Positions 6,866 to 13,456 are shown, counted from the stretch's first letter. The stretch: 13,916 nucleotides of DNA from an uncultured Rubrobacteraceae bacterium (GCA_902806015.1 CADCUZ010000031.1:1-13916), one strand, 5' to 3'. The notes: generated by a model not told the origin, from the letters alone. Numbers and translations are program-made.

Positions 6866-6892
6866 GGGTGGTCATGACGGCCACGACCACCC
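6866..6892 (-). terminator. Candidate terminator of the hydrolase gene
   Basis: GGGTGGTC (6866-6873) and GACCACCC (6885-6892) pair perfectly over 8 bp with an 11-base loop, 9 bases after the hydrolase stop codon. On the minus strand the stem is followed by CTTCATTAAGCTT, only moderately T-rich, so termination may be weak or need Rho. Confidence 0.45.
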
Positions 6893-6901
6893 GGTAGCGG
6901 G

Positions 6902-7735
6902 TTAGCTCAGGAAGCCGAGCAGGGCGCGGTTGAACTGCTCGGGGTGGGCGGCGTTGAAGCCGTGCGGCGCGCCCTCGATCAGCACCAGCGAGCTGTCGGC
7001 GATCGTATCGTGCGAACGCCCGCCGCTGACCCCAAACGTCACGATCGCGTCGGAGGCGCCGGGGCTGATAAGCGTCGGCACGTCGACCTTGGCGAGGTCC
7101 CAGCGGAAGCCGGTGTAGGAGAACGCGGCGATGCAGTCAAGCGTCCCCTTCGGCAAGGCGAACCCCGCGATCTCTCGGTGGTAGATCCGGTTGGGCTCGC
7201 TGATCAGGTCGTGTCTGTCGCCCTCAGCGAAGAAGCTGATGATGTACCCGTCGAGAAACGCTATGCGGTCGCCGCGCACGGCGTCCTGGAACTGCTCTAT
7301 CGTCGCGTCGTCCAGCCCGCCCTCGGGGTTGTCGTCGCTCTTGTAGAGGTAGGGCGGCACGGCGGCGGCGAGAACGGCCCTCGACACGCGCGCGGTCCCG
7401 TACCGGCCGATGTACCGGACGACCTCGCCGCCGCCCATCGAGAAGCCGACCAGCGTCACGTCGCCCAGGTCCAGGTGATTGAGCAGCGCGTCGAGGTCCG
7501 CGGCGAACGTGTCGTAATCGTAGCCGGTCCCCGGCTGAGATGACCGGCCAAAGCCTCGGCGGTCGTAGGTGATGACGCGGTGACCGGCGTCCACTAGCGC
7601 CGGCACCTGGTACTCCCAGGACCGGCCGCTCAACGGCCAGCCGTGGATCAGGACGACCGGACTCCCCGAGCCGTGGTCCTCGTAGTACAGCTCGACCGAC
7701 GTGCTGTTCTCGTGCCCTACTTGCAACAACGCCAT
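6902..7735 (-). CDS. Alpha/beta hydrolase, non-haem chloroperoxidase type
   Basis: The 277-residue product is an intact alpha/beta-hydrolase of the cofactor-free haloperoxidase / arylesterase group. HGWPLSGRSWE (31-41) supplies the oxyanion hole, TYDRRGFGRSSQP (56-68) is a family hallmark, and the nucleophile elbow GFSMGG (97-102) carries Ser99. The remaining triad members are likely Asp229 in ASDAIV and His258 in EGAPHGFNAAH. The cap region with PPYLYKSDDNPEG (127-139) is also typical. Members hydrolyse esters and can show perhydrolase or bromoperoxidase activity; the natural substrate is usually unknown. The sequence has LISPGASDAIV where relatives commonly have a His-Gly-Asp version, leaving the triad Asp in place. 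The ATG at 7735 follows AAAAAAGGAG at a normal distance. yqeC lies 186 bases upstream on the same strand. Confidence 0.88.
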   Translation of the reverse strand: MALLQVGHENSTSVELYYEDHGSGSPVVLIHGWPLSGRSWEYQVPALVDAGHRVITYDRRGFGRSSQPGTGYDYDTFAADLDALLNHLDLGDVTLVGFSMGGGEVVRYIGRYGTARVSRAVLAAAVPPYLYKSDDNPEGGLDDATIEQFQDAVRGDRIAFLDGYIISFFAEGDRHDLISEPNRIYHREIAGFALPKGTLDCIAAFSYTGFRWDLAKVDVPTLISPGASDAIVTFGVSGGRSHDTIADSSLVLIEGAPHGFNAAHPEQFNRALLGFLS

Positions 7736-7932
7736 ATCAAGGTCTCCTTTTTTCGTGATCGGGGTAGCGAATGGACCAAAAATATGCCTTGCTTCGCATG
7801 ACTAGGGGCCTAGCGAAGAGATTGACGCCTTCGGCGGGTCCCGTCATGGGTGCGGCACCCGCAGGGTGTAATTCTTGCGTCTCAGCCCGATGGGCGAAAC
7901 GGGAGCAGAAGTCGTTGGGCTTTACGGGACCC
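7736..7932 (-). promoter_or_regulatory. Hairpin-rich leader between yqeC and the hydrolase
   Basis: The gap after yqeC contains three sets of inverted repeats. GGGTCCCGT (7836-7844) faces ACGGGACCC (7924-7932), which includes the last base of the yqeC stop. Inside lies GGGTG/CACCC (7848-7860, 3-base loop), overlapping an alternative TGCGG/CCGCA pairing at 7851-7863. Nearer the hydrolase, CTTCG (7792-7796) and CGAAG (7814-7818) enclose CTAG/CTAG (7802-7813). Alternative stems between two genes could serve yqeC termination or control of the hydrolase message. The hydrolase promoter is not clear; TATTTT around 7777-7782 on the minus strand is a poor -10 candidate. Confidence 0.35.
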
Positions 7933-8671
7933 AGACGCGGGCGGGAGAGTTCCTCGGGATGGAGGTGAGGACGACGTGTTTAGTACCGAAGCGCCAGAGT
8001 TCGCGGGAGATCATGGAGGCGTCGGCCATCGTGCGGCCGGGTTCGACGCCGGTGATGAGGGCGGCGCTTCGGGCTTTCGTGGGGAGTTTCGCGAGGGACC
8101 CTTCAACGAGGGCGCGGGCGAAGGCGCGGGCGGTGATACTCTGTCCGGGGCCGATGCCGGTGAGCTCCGAGAAGACGGCGGGGCGGTGTACGTGGTCCTC
8201 GTCGACCGTGGAGCCGAGGGCGTCCACGTTGCCAACGGCGACGACGAGGGTCGAGGCGTCGGGAAGGGCCGGTTCGTGGTCGGCGGTGCCCTTGATCGGG
8301 CGCCGCCGCGAGCCGTCGGCCTCCACGAGGAGCACGTCCGCGAGCGGGGCGAGATCGGAGACTAGGTGGGGCGCGACGCCGCCGACCCGCCCCTTGGAGA
8401 TCATGGCGCTGCCGGCCGCAACCCCGTCGTTTCCTTCAGAGAACGCGGCCTTTACCTTCAGGCGCAGGTCCGACACGTCTTCAGAAGTCACCAGCGGTCC
8501 CACCTGCTCCGCCTCGCCGAGCGACATTTTGGTGGTCGGGACCGCGAGGACCGTCAGGCCGGCGTCGACGAGCTCCGCGGCGACCAGCAGGATCGCCCCA
8601 GACTTGCCGCCCGCCCCGGCGAAGGCGACCACGTCCCCCTCGGCGATGCCCAGTGCCACGTGCAGCTTCAA
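7922..8671 (-). CDS. yqeC: YqeC family selenium-dependent hydroxylase accessory protein
   Basis: The 249-residue product opens with a nucleotide-binding fold: VVAFAGAGGKSG (14-25) is a P-loop variant, followed by VLAVPTTKMS (41-50). Further family blocks are LLVEADGSRRRPIKG (114-128), DHEP (131-134) and VAVGNVDALG (144-153). YqeC proteins are linked by genome context to maturation of selenium-dependent molybdenum hydroxylases; the biochemical step is not settled. Length is normal for the family. The start is TTG at 8671, supported by GGAG about 6 bases upstream. A GC hairpin (CCCGC/GCGGG, 8685-8699) lies just ahead of the ribosome binding site and could restrain translation. No selD, mocA or molybdenum hydroxylase gene is visible nearby. 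The neighbouring holin-X gene is divergent. Confidence 0.85.
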   Translation of the reverse strand: MKLHVALGIAEGDVVAFAGAGGKSGAILLVAAELVDAGLTVLAVPTTKMSLGEAEQVGPLVTSEDVSDLRLKVKAAFSEGNDGVAAGSAMISKGRVGGVAPHLVSDLAPLADVLLVEADGSRRRPIKGTADHEPALPDASTLVVAVGNVDALGSTVDEDHVHRPAVFSELTGIGPGQSITARAFARALVEGSLAKLPTKARSAALITGVEPGRTMADASMISRELWRFGTKHVVLTSIPRNSPARVWVP

Positions 8672-8894
8672 AAAGACTCCAACCCCCGCGGGCCGCGGGC
8701 TCCCCTTGTACGACTTCGGTCATGTTACATCAGGCGAGAGGTTCGACGCTTTATGTTATATTGACTACTTTGGGTTTGGTGTAGGATGTGGGGAGCTCGT
8801 TTCAGTCGGGCGACGCGGGGATTACGTCCTGGGATGCAAGGGTATCAAAGGCGGGAGCATCACCACTTTAGAGCACGGAGAAGGGAGCACCGGG
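8672..8894. promoter_or_regulatory. Divergent promoter region, yqeC and holin-X genes
   Basis: These 223 bases lack a gene and separate two divergent starts. An AT-rich patch at 8749-8770 is the natural promoter site. For the plus strand, TTGACT (8761-8766) and TAGGAT (8782-8787) are 15 bases apart, slightly short. A weaker alternative-sigma-like arrangement, GTTTCA (8799-8804) and GGGATT (8818-8823) with a 13-base spacer, is also present; envelope genes of this type are often stress-controlled, but the match is poor. On the minus strand TATAAC in the same AT patch could be the yqeC -10. Confidence 0.35.
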
Positions 8895-9335
8895 ATGGAA
8901 GGGCGAGAAAGGGTCGCGGAGTTCGGCCGGGAGCTGCGGGAAGGTCCCGAGCCCTCGGAGCGAAGCATCAAGGAAATCGTGGACGTCCTGAGGCCGCAAT
9001 TGCAGGAGCTCGTGGCCAAGCAGACCGAGCTCGCCAGAACCGAGCTCGCGCCCGTCGGCAAGCGGGCCGGGCTCGCGGCGGGGTTGCTCGCGGCGGCGGC
9101 CGTGTTCATGCTCGTCTTCCTGATATTCTTGGCGCTGACGGGGGTCTACGCGCTCGCGGTGTTCCTGCCGCAGTGGGTCGCGGCGCTGATCGTCTCTGGT
9201 ATATTGCTGATAGTTGGGGGGATACTCGCCGGGGCTGGCGCGAGCATACTGAGAAAGTTGGACCCCAAGCCCCACAGGACGATCCGTACCCTCCAGCAGA
9301 ACGTCAACTGGCTCAAGGGGCAGATAAGCGGATGA
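8895..9335 (+). CDS. Actinobacterial holin-X / phage holin family membrane protein
   Basis: The 146-residue product has a charged, largely helical N-terminus (residues 1-55, including SIKEIVDVLRPQLQELVAKQ), two membrane helices at about 57-83 and 93-117, and a basic C-terminal tail ending NVNWLKGQISG. This is the layout of the putative actinobacterial holin-X family (often called phage holin family protein). Despite the name, the family is widespread outside phages in actinobacterial chromosomes and its role in the envelope is unknown; no lysis genes are near. The start is the ATG at 8895, behind AAGGGAG. The open frame extends far upstream to 7875, but that part lies opposite yqeC and is not coding. 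Its TGA overlaps the next ATG (ATGA), so the two proteins are translationally coupled. Confidence 0.8.
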   Translation: MEGRERVAEFGRELREGPEPSERSIKEIVDVLRPQLQELVAKQTELARTELAPVGKRAGLAAGLLAAAAVFMLVFLIFLALTGVYALAVFLPQWVAALIVSGILLIVGGILAGAGASILRKLDPKPHRTIRTLQQNVNWLKGQISG

Positions 9336-9700
9336 ACGAGATACCGGAGCGCATAGAGCGGGAGATGTTCGAGATCCGGAGCCGCATGGCCCCGGACGTT
9401 CGGGACCTCAAGCAACACACCAGCCCCAAGGTTATAGGAGAGCAGGTCAAGCGGACGGCGCGTCAGCGCGTGCGCGACGCGGTGAATCGCGTCAAGTCAA
9501 CCCTGAGGACCAAGCAGCAAGGGTTCGTCGGGTCGGCGAAGCGCCAGATCAACTCGGCACGGGAGGCCGGGCGCAAGCGTGACCCTTCCGCGTTCACCGA
9601 CGCCGTAAAAAGCGACCCTACGCCCCTCGTCCTGCTCGCCATAAGCCTCTTCATCACCCTCCTGGCGGCGCGCAAAATCTCCAACGGCCGCGACGACTGA
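9332..9700 (+). CDS. DUF3618-like membrane-anchored protein
   Basis: The 122-residue product begins MNEIPERIEREMFEIRSRM, resembling the DUF3618 opening in which an acidic/basic helix precedes an amphipathic stretch. Residues about 30-82 are rich in Lys, Arg and Gln and likely form a long helix. A single C-terminal membrane helix at about 98-113 (PLVLLAISLFITLLA) is followed by a short polar tail, giving a tail-anchored topology. The ATG overlaps the stop of the holin-X gene by four bases, and the two families are commonly found together, which suggests an envelope-associated pair. Function is unknown. The gene ends with TGA at 9698-9700. Confidence 0.7.
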   Translation: MNEIPERIEREMFEIRSRMAPDVRDLKQHTSPKVIGEQVKRTARQRVRDAVNRVKSTLRTKQQGFVGSAKRQINSAREAGRKRDPSAFTDAVKSDPTPLVLLAISLFITLLAARKISNGRDD

Positions 9701-9754
9701 GGTAGGCCTCCCCGCTCCCGGCCAGGGCGGGCCATCCGCCGCCCGGAACACGCC

Positions 9755-10936
9755 TTGACGCACGCGCATTTCCAACCAATCGGCGGCGCCGCCGGCGACA
9801 TGACCCTCGCCAGCCTTATAGCGGCCGGGGCGGCGGAAGAGCAGATCATCGCCTCCCTCCGCCGCCTAGAGGTCCCCTTCGAGCTCTGGACGGAGAGCAC
9901 CGAGGTTAACGGTGTCGGGGCACTCCGGGTCTCGGTACGTAGTTCGGAAGAGCACGCTCACCGCGACTTCGCGGCCATCCGCGCGCTTGTGGAGCAGGCA
10001 GAATTGCCGGAGAAGGCGACCTCGCGGTCTATCGAGGCGTTCCGGCGGCTGGCGGTCGCCGAGGGCGCGGTACACGGCATCGACCCGGAGGAGGTGACGT
10101 TCCACGAAGTCGGGGCTGTCGACTCGATCGTGGACGTGGTCGGAAGCTGCCTCGCCCTAAACCTCCTCGACGTCTCTTCCGTGACCTGCGGACCGCTGCC
10201 GATGGGAACCGGCGTCGTTCGGGCCGCCCACGGTCCCCTCCCCGTTCCGGGACCCGCCACGCTCGAGGTCCTCAAGGGCTCGAAGGTCCGTTGGACGGAA
10301 GAGCCCCGCGAGACGACCACCCCGACCGGCGCCACGCTCATGAGCGCCTTCACCGGTGGCCTCTTCACCGAAGCGGCGCCGCCTATGACCCTGCTCTCTT
10401 TCGGGTACGGGGCCGGTCGCGCACGCCTGCAAAACGCCCCAAACCTGCTCCGCACCGTGATAGGTGAGCTCGAAGGCCCCGCCGAAGAACTAGAGCTGCT
10501 TGAGGCGAACGTGGACGACGCCCCCGGCGAGCTCCTCGGCCCCGCGACGGAGAAGCTTCTCGCCGCCGGCGCGCTGGACGCCTGGCTGGAGCCCATCTTC
10601 ATGAAACGGGGACGAGGCGCCTACAAGATCTGCGCCCTCGCCAAAAGCACCGAGAGAGAACGCCTGGCCCGGCTCTTGATGCGCGAAACCGGCGCCCTGG
10701 GCGTCCGCCACCGCGGCGTCGGCCGCACCGTGGCCGAACGCCGCCACGCCGTTGTGGGCCTCCCCTACGGCGAATGCCGCCTGAAAATAGGCAGCCTGGA
10801 CGGCCAGGACTTCGTCGCTTCCCCGGAGTTCACCGACGCCTCCCGCCTGTCCGCCGAAACCGGCCTACCGATGCCCCGGATCTACGCCGACGCGCGGGCG
10901 GCCTACGCGGCCGGCCATCAGCAAGAGAGTCGGTAG
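9755..10936 (+). CDS. larC: Nickel-pincer cofactor biosynthesis protein LarC
   Basis: LarC inserts nickel into the dithiolated pincer nucleotide (P2TMN) in a CTP-dependent reaction, giving the cofactor of lactate racemase and relatives. The 393-residue product begins with the glycine-rich GGAAGDMTLASLIAAG (residues 10-25), then has VTFHEVGAVDSIVDVVG (residues about 112-128), GPLPMGTGVVRAAHGPLPVP, TTTPTGATLM and, in the second half, LEANVDDAPGE and FMKRGRGAYKI. In Lactobacillus larC is read by ribosomal frameshift; here one frame covers both halves. The TTG at 9755 has only a weak GGAA upstream, so the start is less certain than the product. No larA, larB or larE is in the window; the enzyme it serves must lie elsewhere, possibly a LarA homologue with another substrate. 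It ends with TAG. Confidence 0.88.
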   Translation: MTHAHFQPIGGAAGDMTLASLIAAGAAEEQIIASLRRLEVPFELWTESTEVNGVGALRVSVRSSEEHAHRDFAAIRALVEQAELPEKATSRSIEAFRRLAVAEGAVHGIDPEEVTFHEVGAVDSIVDVVGSCLALNLLDVSSVTCGPLPMGTGVVRAAHGPLPVPGPATLEVLKGSKVRWTEEPRETTTPTGATLMSAFTGGLFTEAAPPMTLLSFGYGAGRARLQNAPNLLRTVIGELEGPAEELELLEANVDDAPGELLGPATEKLLAAGALDAWLEPIFMKRGRGAYKICALAKSTERERLARLLMRETGALGVRHRGVGRTVAERRHAVVGLPYGECRLKIGSLDGQDFVASPEFTDASRLSAETGLPMPRIYADARAAYAAGHQQESR

Positions 10937-10998
10937 CCGAACCCAACCGCGCATGAGTTCCAGTTGTACTCCCCGACCACCTTCAGAGATCCGGTCCG

Positions 10999-11022
10999 GC
11001 GCGGAGCCTTAGAAAGCCGCGC
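10999..11022. terminator. Candidate shared terminator, larC and cold-shock gene
   Basis: GCGCGG (10999-11004) and CCGCGC (11017-11022) form a perfect 6-bp GC stem with a 12-base loop, between the convergent ends of larC and the cold-shock gene (12 bases past the latter's stop). A partial inner pairing (CCTT with AAAG) is possible. No T-run follows on either strand, so this is a weak intrinsic terminator at best. Confidence 0.35.
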
Positions 11023-11034
11023 GAGTTGACGGCC

Positions 11035-11238
11035 CTACAGAGGCGTCACATTGGTCGCTTGCGGGCCCTTCCTGCCTTCTGAGGGCTCGTAGGACACCTT
11101 GGCGCCCTCATCCAGGCTCTTGAAGCCACCCCCCGCTATGCCGGAGTAGTGGACGAACAGGTCCTCGCCGCCGTCGTCCGGGGAGATGAACCCGTACCCT
11201 TTCTCGCTGTTAAACCACTTCACCGTTCCCTGAGCCAT
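11035..11238 (-). CDS. Cold-shock protein, CspA family
   Basis: The 67-residue product is a complete cold-shock domain: [18 protein letters not shown] carries RNP1 (KGYGFI, 13-18), and DLFVHYSGI (26-34) carries RNP2. These proteins bind single-stranded RNA and DNA and prevent secondary structure in messages. Length is exactly typical. The ATG at 11238 is preferred over a GTG nine bases upstream because family members begin MAQGTVKWF, and AAAGGTG lies at a suitable distance. There is a leader of roughly 100 bases upstream; the heptamer TTGTACT occurs twice on the minus strand (11312-11306 and 11288-11282), 24 bases apart. The gene ends with TAG. Confidence 0.95.
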   Translation of the reverse strand: MAQGTVKWFNSEKGYGFISPDDGGEDLFVHYSGIAGGGFKSLDEGAKVSYEPSEGRKGPQATNVTPL

Positions 11239-11346
11239 GGCCCCCACCTTTCTTTCGCCAGCCCTACGTGAGTCGGGCCTCAGTACAACCCATATGGCGA
11301 AATCTAGTACAAAACGTCGCCAGGTGCACGGACCAGGTCGGGCGTG

Positions 11347-11971
11347 TCAAACGGGGAAGCCGGCTTTAAACAGGGCGGCGCAGTCTTTGTGGACCTCGAT
11401 GGCGCCAGACTCCCTGAGGTCCTCCTCGTCGAAGGCGCCGTCGGAGAGCAAGGCCACCGCCCGGATACCGGCACCCTTCGCCGATTGTACCTCCCAGACG
11501 GCGTCGCCGACGGCCACGACCCCGTCGGCGTAGACTTCGGCCTTTCTCAAGGCCTCTTCGAAGAGGTCGGGGGGCGGGTTTGCCGTTCTCGACGGCGCTG
11601 GAGTTGACGATGCCGTGGATCCTGCCCTCCGCCTCAAGCTCCTTCATGCGGTGCTCGAGCTCCTCGTCTTTGGCGCTGGTCACAAACCAGACCGCGTGCC
11701 TCCCCTAAGAGGAGGAGATCAGCTCCTACGCGCCGGGGAGCGGGTGGCCGTGCTCCTGGAGGTCGGCGAAGAATAGGGAATGGAGCCCCTGGATCTTCTC
11801 CACCTTATCGTCGTCCTCGACGAACTCCCGGATCAGGAGCTCGCAGCCCTTGCCGATCTGGCGGTGCAGCCCCACCCTCGGCACCCGATAGCCCACTTCC
11901 CCAAAAGCCCGCGCCCACGCCTCCGTGTGCGGGTAGTTCGTGTCCATGAGCGTCCCGTCCACATCCAGCAC
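11347..11971 (-). pseudogene. HAD family hydrolase, two nonsense codons and a frameshift
   Basis: HAD hydrolases use an Asp nucleophile to remove phosphate from small metabolites. From about 11971 the frame gives LDVDGTLMDTNYPHTEAWAR with motif I DxDGT, then a cap domain ending EHGHPLPGA. A TAG follows (11728-11726), then ELISSS, a second TAG (11707-11705), then GRHAVWFVTSAKDEELEHRM in the same frame, where the Thr-Ser is motif II. After ENGKPAP (motif III Lys) a one-base gain in a run of six G on the plus strand (11569-11574) shifts the frame to DLFEEALRKAEVYADGVVAV, with GDAVWEV as motif IV, ending at TGA 11349-11347. All four motifs survive, so decay is recent. The start is unclear: the in-frame GTG at 11971 lies just inside motif I, while GAAAGGA sits further upstream ahead of an ATT codon, suggesting that a normal start codon has also been lost. 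Confidence 0.85.
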
Positions 11972-12005
11972 AATAGTTTTGGCAATGAATCGTCCTTTCG
12001 TGCCT

Positions 12006-12020
12006 TAGAATATGCGCATG
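12006..12020 (+). promoter_or_regulatory. Candidate leaderless -10 element of ygfZ
   Basis: TAGAAT (12006-12011) is followed by exactly six bases and then ATG (12018-12020), so transcription could begin on the A of the start codon. TANNNT six to seven bases ahead of ATG is the usual sign of leaderless mRNA in actinobacteria. No ribosome binding site is seen before either in-frame ATG (12012 or 12018), which agrees. A -35 is not obvious: TTGGCA at 11979-11984 is 21 bases away. Confidence 0.4.
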
Positions 12021-12992
12021 GAAGAGCTGAGAGAGAATCCCCAGAACGCCCGGAGACCAAACGAAAACCCCGGCCTCCTCGCCTTAAAGAGAGGCGCCGC
12101 CCTCGTCGAGCGGCCCGGCAGAGGGCTCCTGCGTCTCACCGGCAAGGACCCGGTAGGGATGCTGAACGCCGTCATCACGAACAACGTCTCGACGGACGCC
12201 GGCCGGGGCACCTACGCCCTTCTCCTGAACCCCAAAGGCCGCGTGCAATCGGACCTGCGCGTCTTGAAAGCCGGCGTGTCCGTCCTCGTGGACACGGAAC
12301 CCGAGGGCGCCGAGGCGACGCGCGAGATCCTGGGCCGCTACGCCCCGTTCTCCCGCGTCAAGCTCGAAGACCTCTCCGACACGTGGGTCGTGCTCGGCCT
12401 CTACGGGCCAAGCGCCGGGGAGTTGCTCGCAGGCCCCGGCCCCGCCGAGCACGGGACGACGGGGGTGGAGGTTGGTGACGTGACGCTCCTCGCGGCGGGC
12501 GTCGCCGCACCGGTTCCCGGCTACGATCTGCTCGGCCCCCTTGAGGCCGTGACCCGTGCCCGGGAAACCCTCCTCGAACGGGGCGCGGTTCCCGCCGGCC
12601 CCGACGCCCACGAGACGGTCCGCGTCTGGGCCGGCGTCCCTCGCTTCGGGTCGGACCTGACGCCGGAGAATTTCCCCGGCGAGGCTGGCATCCTCGGCCG
12701 CTCCGTTGACTTCGGCAAAGGCTGCTACCCGGGCCAGGAGACCGTCGCCAGGATGCGCTACCGCGGCCACCCGAACAGGACGCTTTACAGGGTCTCCCAC
12801 GAAGGCTACAGCCTCGCACCGGGCGCCCCCATCCTCCAGGGCGAGAAAACTGTCGGCACGGTGACCAGCGTCGCCCCGCTATCCGTGGATGGCGTGACCG
12901 TCGCCCTTTGCTACCTCTCGCGCAACGCGGATCTCCACGCGCCCCTCGTCACCGGAGATGGGCGCGTCGAAGTCCTCGGCGAGGTCTCGTGA
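12018..12992 (+). CDS. ygfZ: YgfZ/GcvT family folate-binding protein
   Basis: YgfZ proteins resemble the glycine-cleavage T protein, bind tetrahydrofolate, and help maintain iron-sulfur enzymes such as MiaB. The 324-residue product has the T-protein core: RLTGKDPVGMLNAVITNNV (about 39-57), NPKGRVQSDLRVL (about 71-83), and the diagnostic KGCYPGQETVARMRYRGH (234-251), whose K-G-C-Y-x-G-Q-E motif with its conserved Cys defines the YgfZ branch and is absent from true GcvT. The C-terminal beta-barrel with GTVTSVAPL and VALCYLSR is complete. I chose ATG 12018 because a -10 box six bases upstream suggests a leaderless message; ATG 12012 would add two residues. The TGA overlaps the GTG of the next gene. 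sufC lies a little further on, consistent with a role in iron-sulfur metabolism. Confidence 0.88.
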   Translation: MEELRENPQNARRPNENPGLLALKRGAALVERPGRGLLRLTGKDPVGMLNAVITNNVSTDAGRGTYALLLNPKGRVQSDLRVLKAGVSVLVDTEPEGAEATREILGRYAPFSRVKLEDLSDTWVVLGLYGPSAGELLAGPGPAEHGTTGVEVGDVTLLAAGVAAPVPGYDLLGPLEAVTRARETLLERGAVPAGPDAHETVRVWAGVPRFGSDLTPENFPGEAGILGRSVDFGKGCYPGQETVARMRYRGHPNRTLYRVSHEGYSLAPGAPILQGEKTVGTVTSVAPLSVDGVTVALCYLSRNADLHAPLVTGDGRVEVLGEVS

Positions 12993-13288
12993 GGCCACCC
13001 GAAGACTGCGCGAACATCGACGCCGTACGCGAGTCTATAGACGCCCTAGACCGGGAGGTCCTGCGCCTCCTCGGCCGTCGCGCGCGGTATGTCGCCGCCG
13101 CGACCCGCCTCAAGACGGACGAAAACAGCGTCCGCGCACCCGAACGACAAAGGGCCATGCTGGCCCTGCGACGTCGGTGGGCGGGGGAGGAAGGCCTGGA
13201 TCCCGACTTCGTCGAAGGGCTCTACGGGCACATCGTCTCCCACTTCGTCGCCCGCGAGATGGTACGCTGGCAGAGAGGGCCGGCGTAG
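12989..13288 (+). CDS. AroQ-fold chorismate mutase / isochorismate pyruvate lyase (PchB-like)
   Basis: The 99-residue product is all-helical and, from memory, aligns without gaps to Pseudomonas PchB (101 residues): PPEDCANIDAVRESID at the start, APERQRAML (50-58) and GLDPDFVEGLYGHIV (69-83) match the PchB pattern. PchB converts isochorismate to salicylate and pyruvate and has weak chorismate mutase activity. Of its active-site residues, Arg14, Arg31 and Lys42 are present at the same numbers, but position 90 is Glu where PchB has Gln90. Glu at this position occurs in some true chorismate mutases, so either activity is possible. The GTG start (12989) overlaps the ygfZ stop (GTGA), which marks tight coupling. 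No isochorismate synthase or siderophore gene is in view, which slightly favours chorismate mutase and thus Phe/Tyr synthesis. It ends with TAG. Confidence 0.75.
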   Translation: MRPPEDCANIDAVRESIDALDREVLRLLGRRARYVAAATRLKTDENSVRAPERQRAMLALRRRWAGEEGLDPDFVEGLYGHIVSHFVAREMVRWQRGPA

Positions 13289-13304
13289 CGCCACGAATCC
13301 TAGC

Positions 13305-13317
13305 GGGAATCGTTCCC
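13305..13317 (+). terminator. Weak hairpin after the PchB-like gene
   Basis: GGGAA (13305-13309) and TTCCC (13313-13317) pair around a 3-base loop, 17 bases past the stop codon. The stem is short and no T-run follows directly, so it may not terminate transcription. Confidence 0.2.
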
Positions 13318-13407
13318 AGTAACGACCATACGGCGAAGCTTTTACGTGTTACAAGCGGGCGAGGACAGGGCGGGCTGACAACGACTCGCAGAAGGGGGGC
13401 GGGGCGG

Positions 13408-13423
13408 TGTGATCCAGGTCACG
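13408..13423. promoter_or_regulatory. Crp/GlxR-like site upstream of sufC
   Basis: TGTGA-N6-TCACG (13408-13423) matches the actinobacterial GlxR / CRP consensus TGTGA-N6-TCACA at 9 of 10 fixed positions. It is about 80 bases upstream of the candidate sufC promoter, a plausible activator distance. Binding is inferred from the motif only. Confidence 0.35.
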
Positions 13424-13456
13424 AATCCTGCATGTGAAGCGCGATTTGGTGGGTTT

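Noticed and set aside
6643..6897. 84-residue plus-strand frame
   Set aside because: No ribosome binding site or motif, spans the dyads and the hydrolase terminator.
6900..6911. tRNA-like GGTTAGCTCAGG
   Set aside because: It covers the stop codon end of the hydrolase; no acceptor stem, anticodon arm or T-arm can be built around it.
7780..7890. TPP riboswitch suggested by CTGAGA and ACCC on the minus strand
   Set aside because: The conserved second half (CTGAT...GG.TAAT.CC..CG) is missing and the downstream gene is not thiamine-related.
7875..9335. A 486-residue frame ending in the holin-X protein
   Set aside because: Residues before 8895 lie opposite yqeC and the intergenic region and are low-complexity; family similarity starts at the ATG at 8895.
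8895..9700. Prophage lysis module
   Set aside because: The holin-X name is historical; no endolysin, spanin, portal or tail genes are nearby and the DUF3618 partner fits a chromosomal envelope pair.
11282..11312. Two AGTACAA heptamers upstream of the cold-shock gene as operator
   Set aside because: Only seven bases each, 24 bases apart, with no dyad or known factor; mentioned in the gene entry but too weak as a site.
1276..11728. TAG reassigned as a sense codon
   Set aside because: Five intact genes in the window end in TAG and the interrupted genes also have frameshifts; kept only as a point to exclude.
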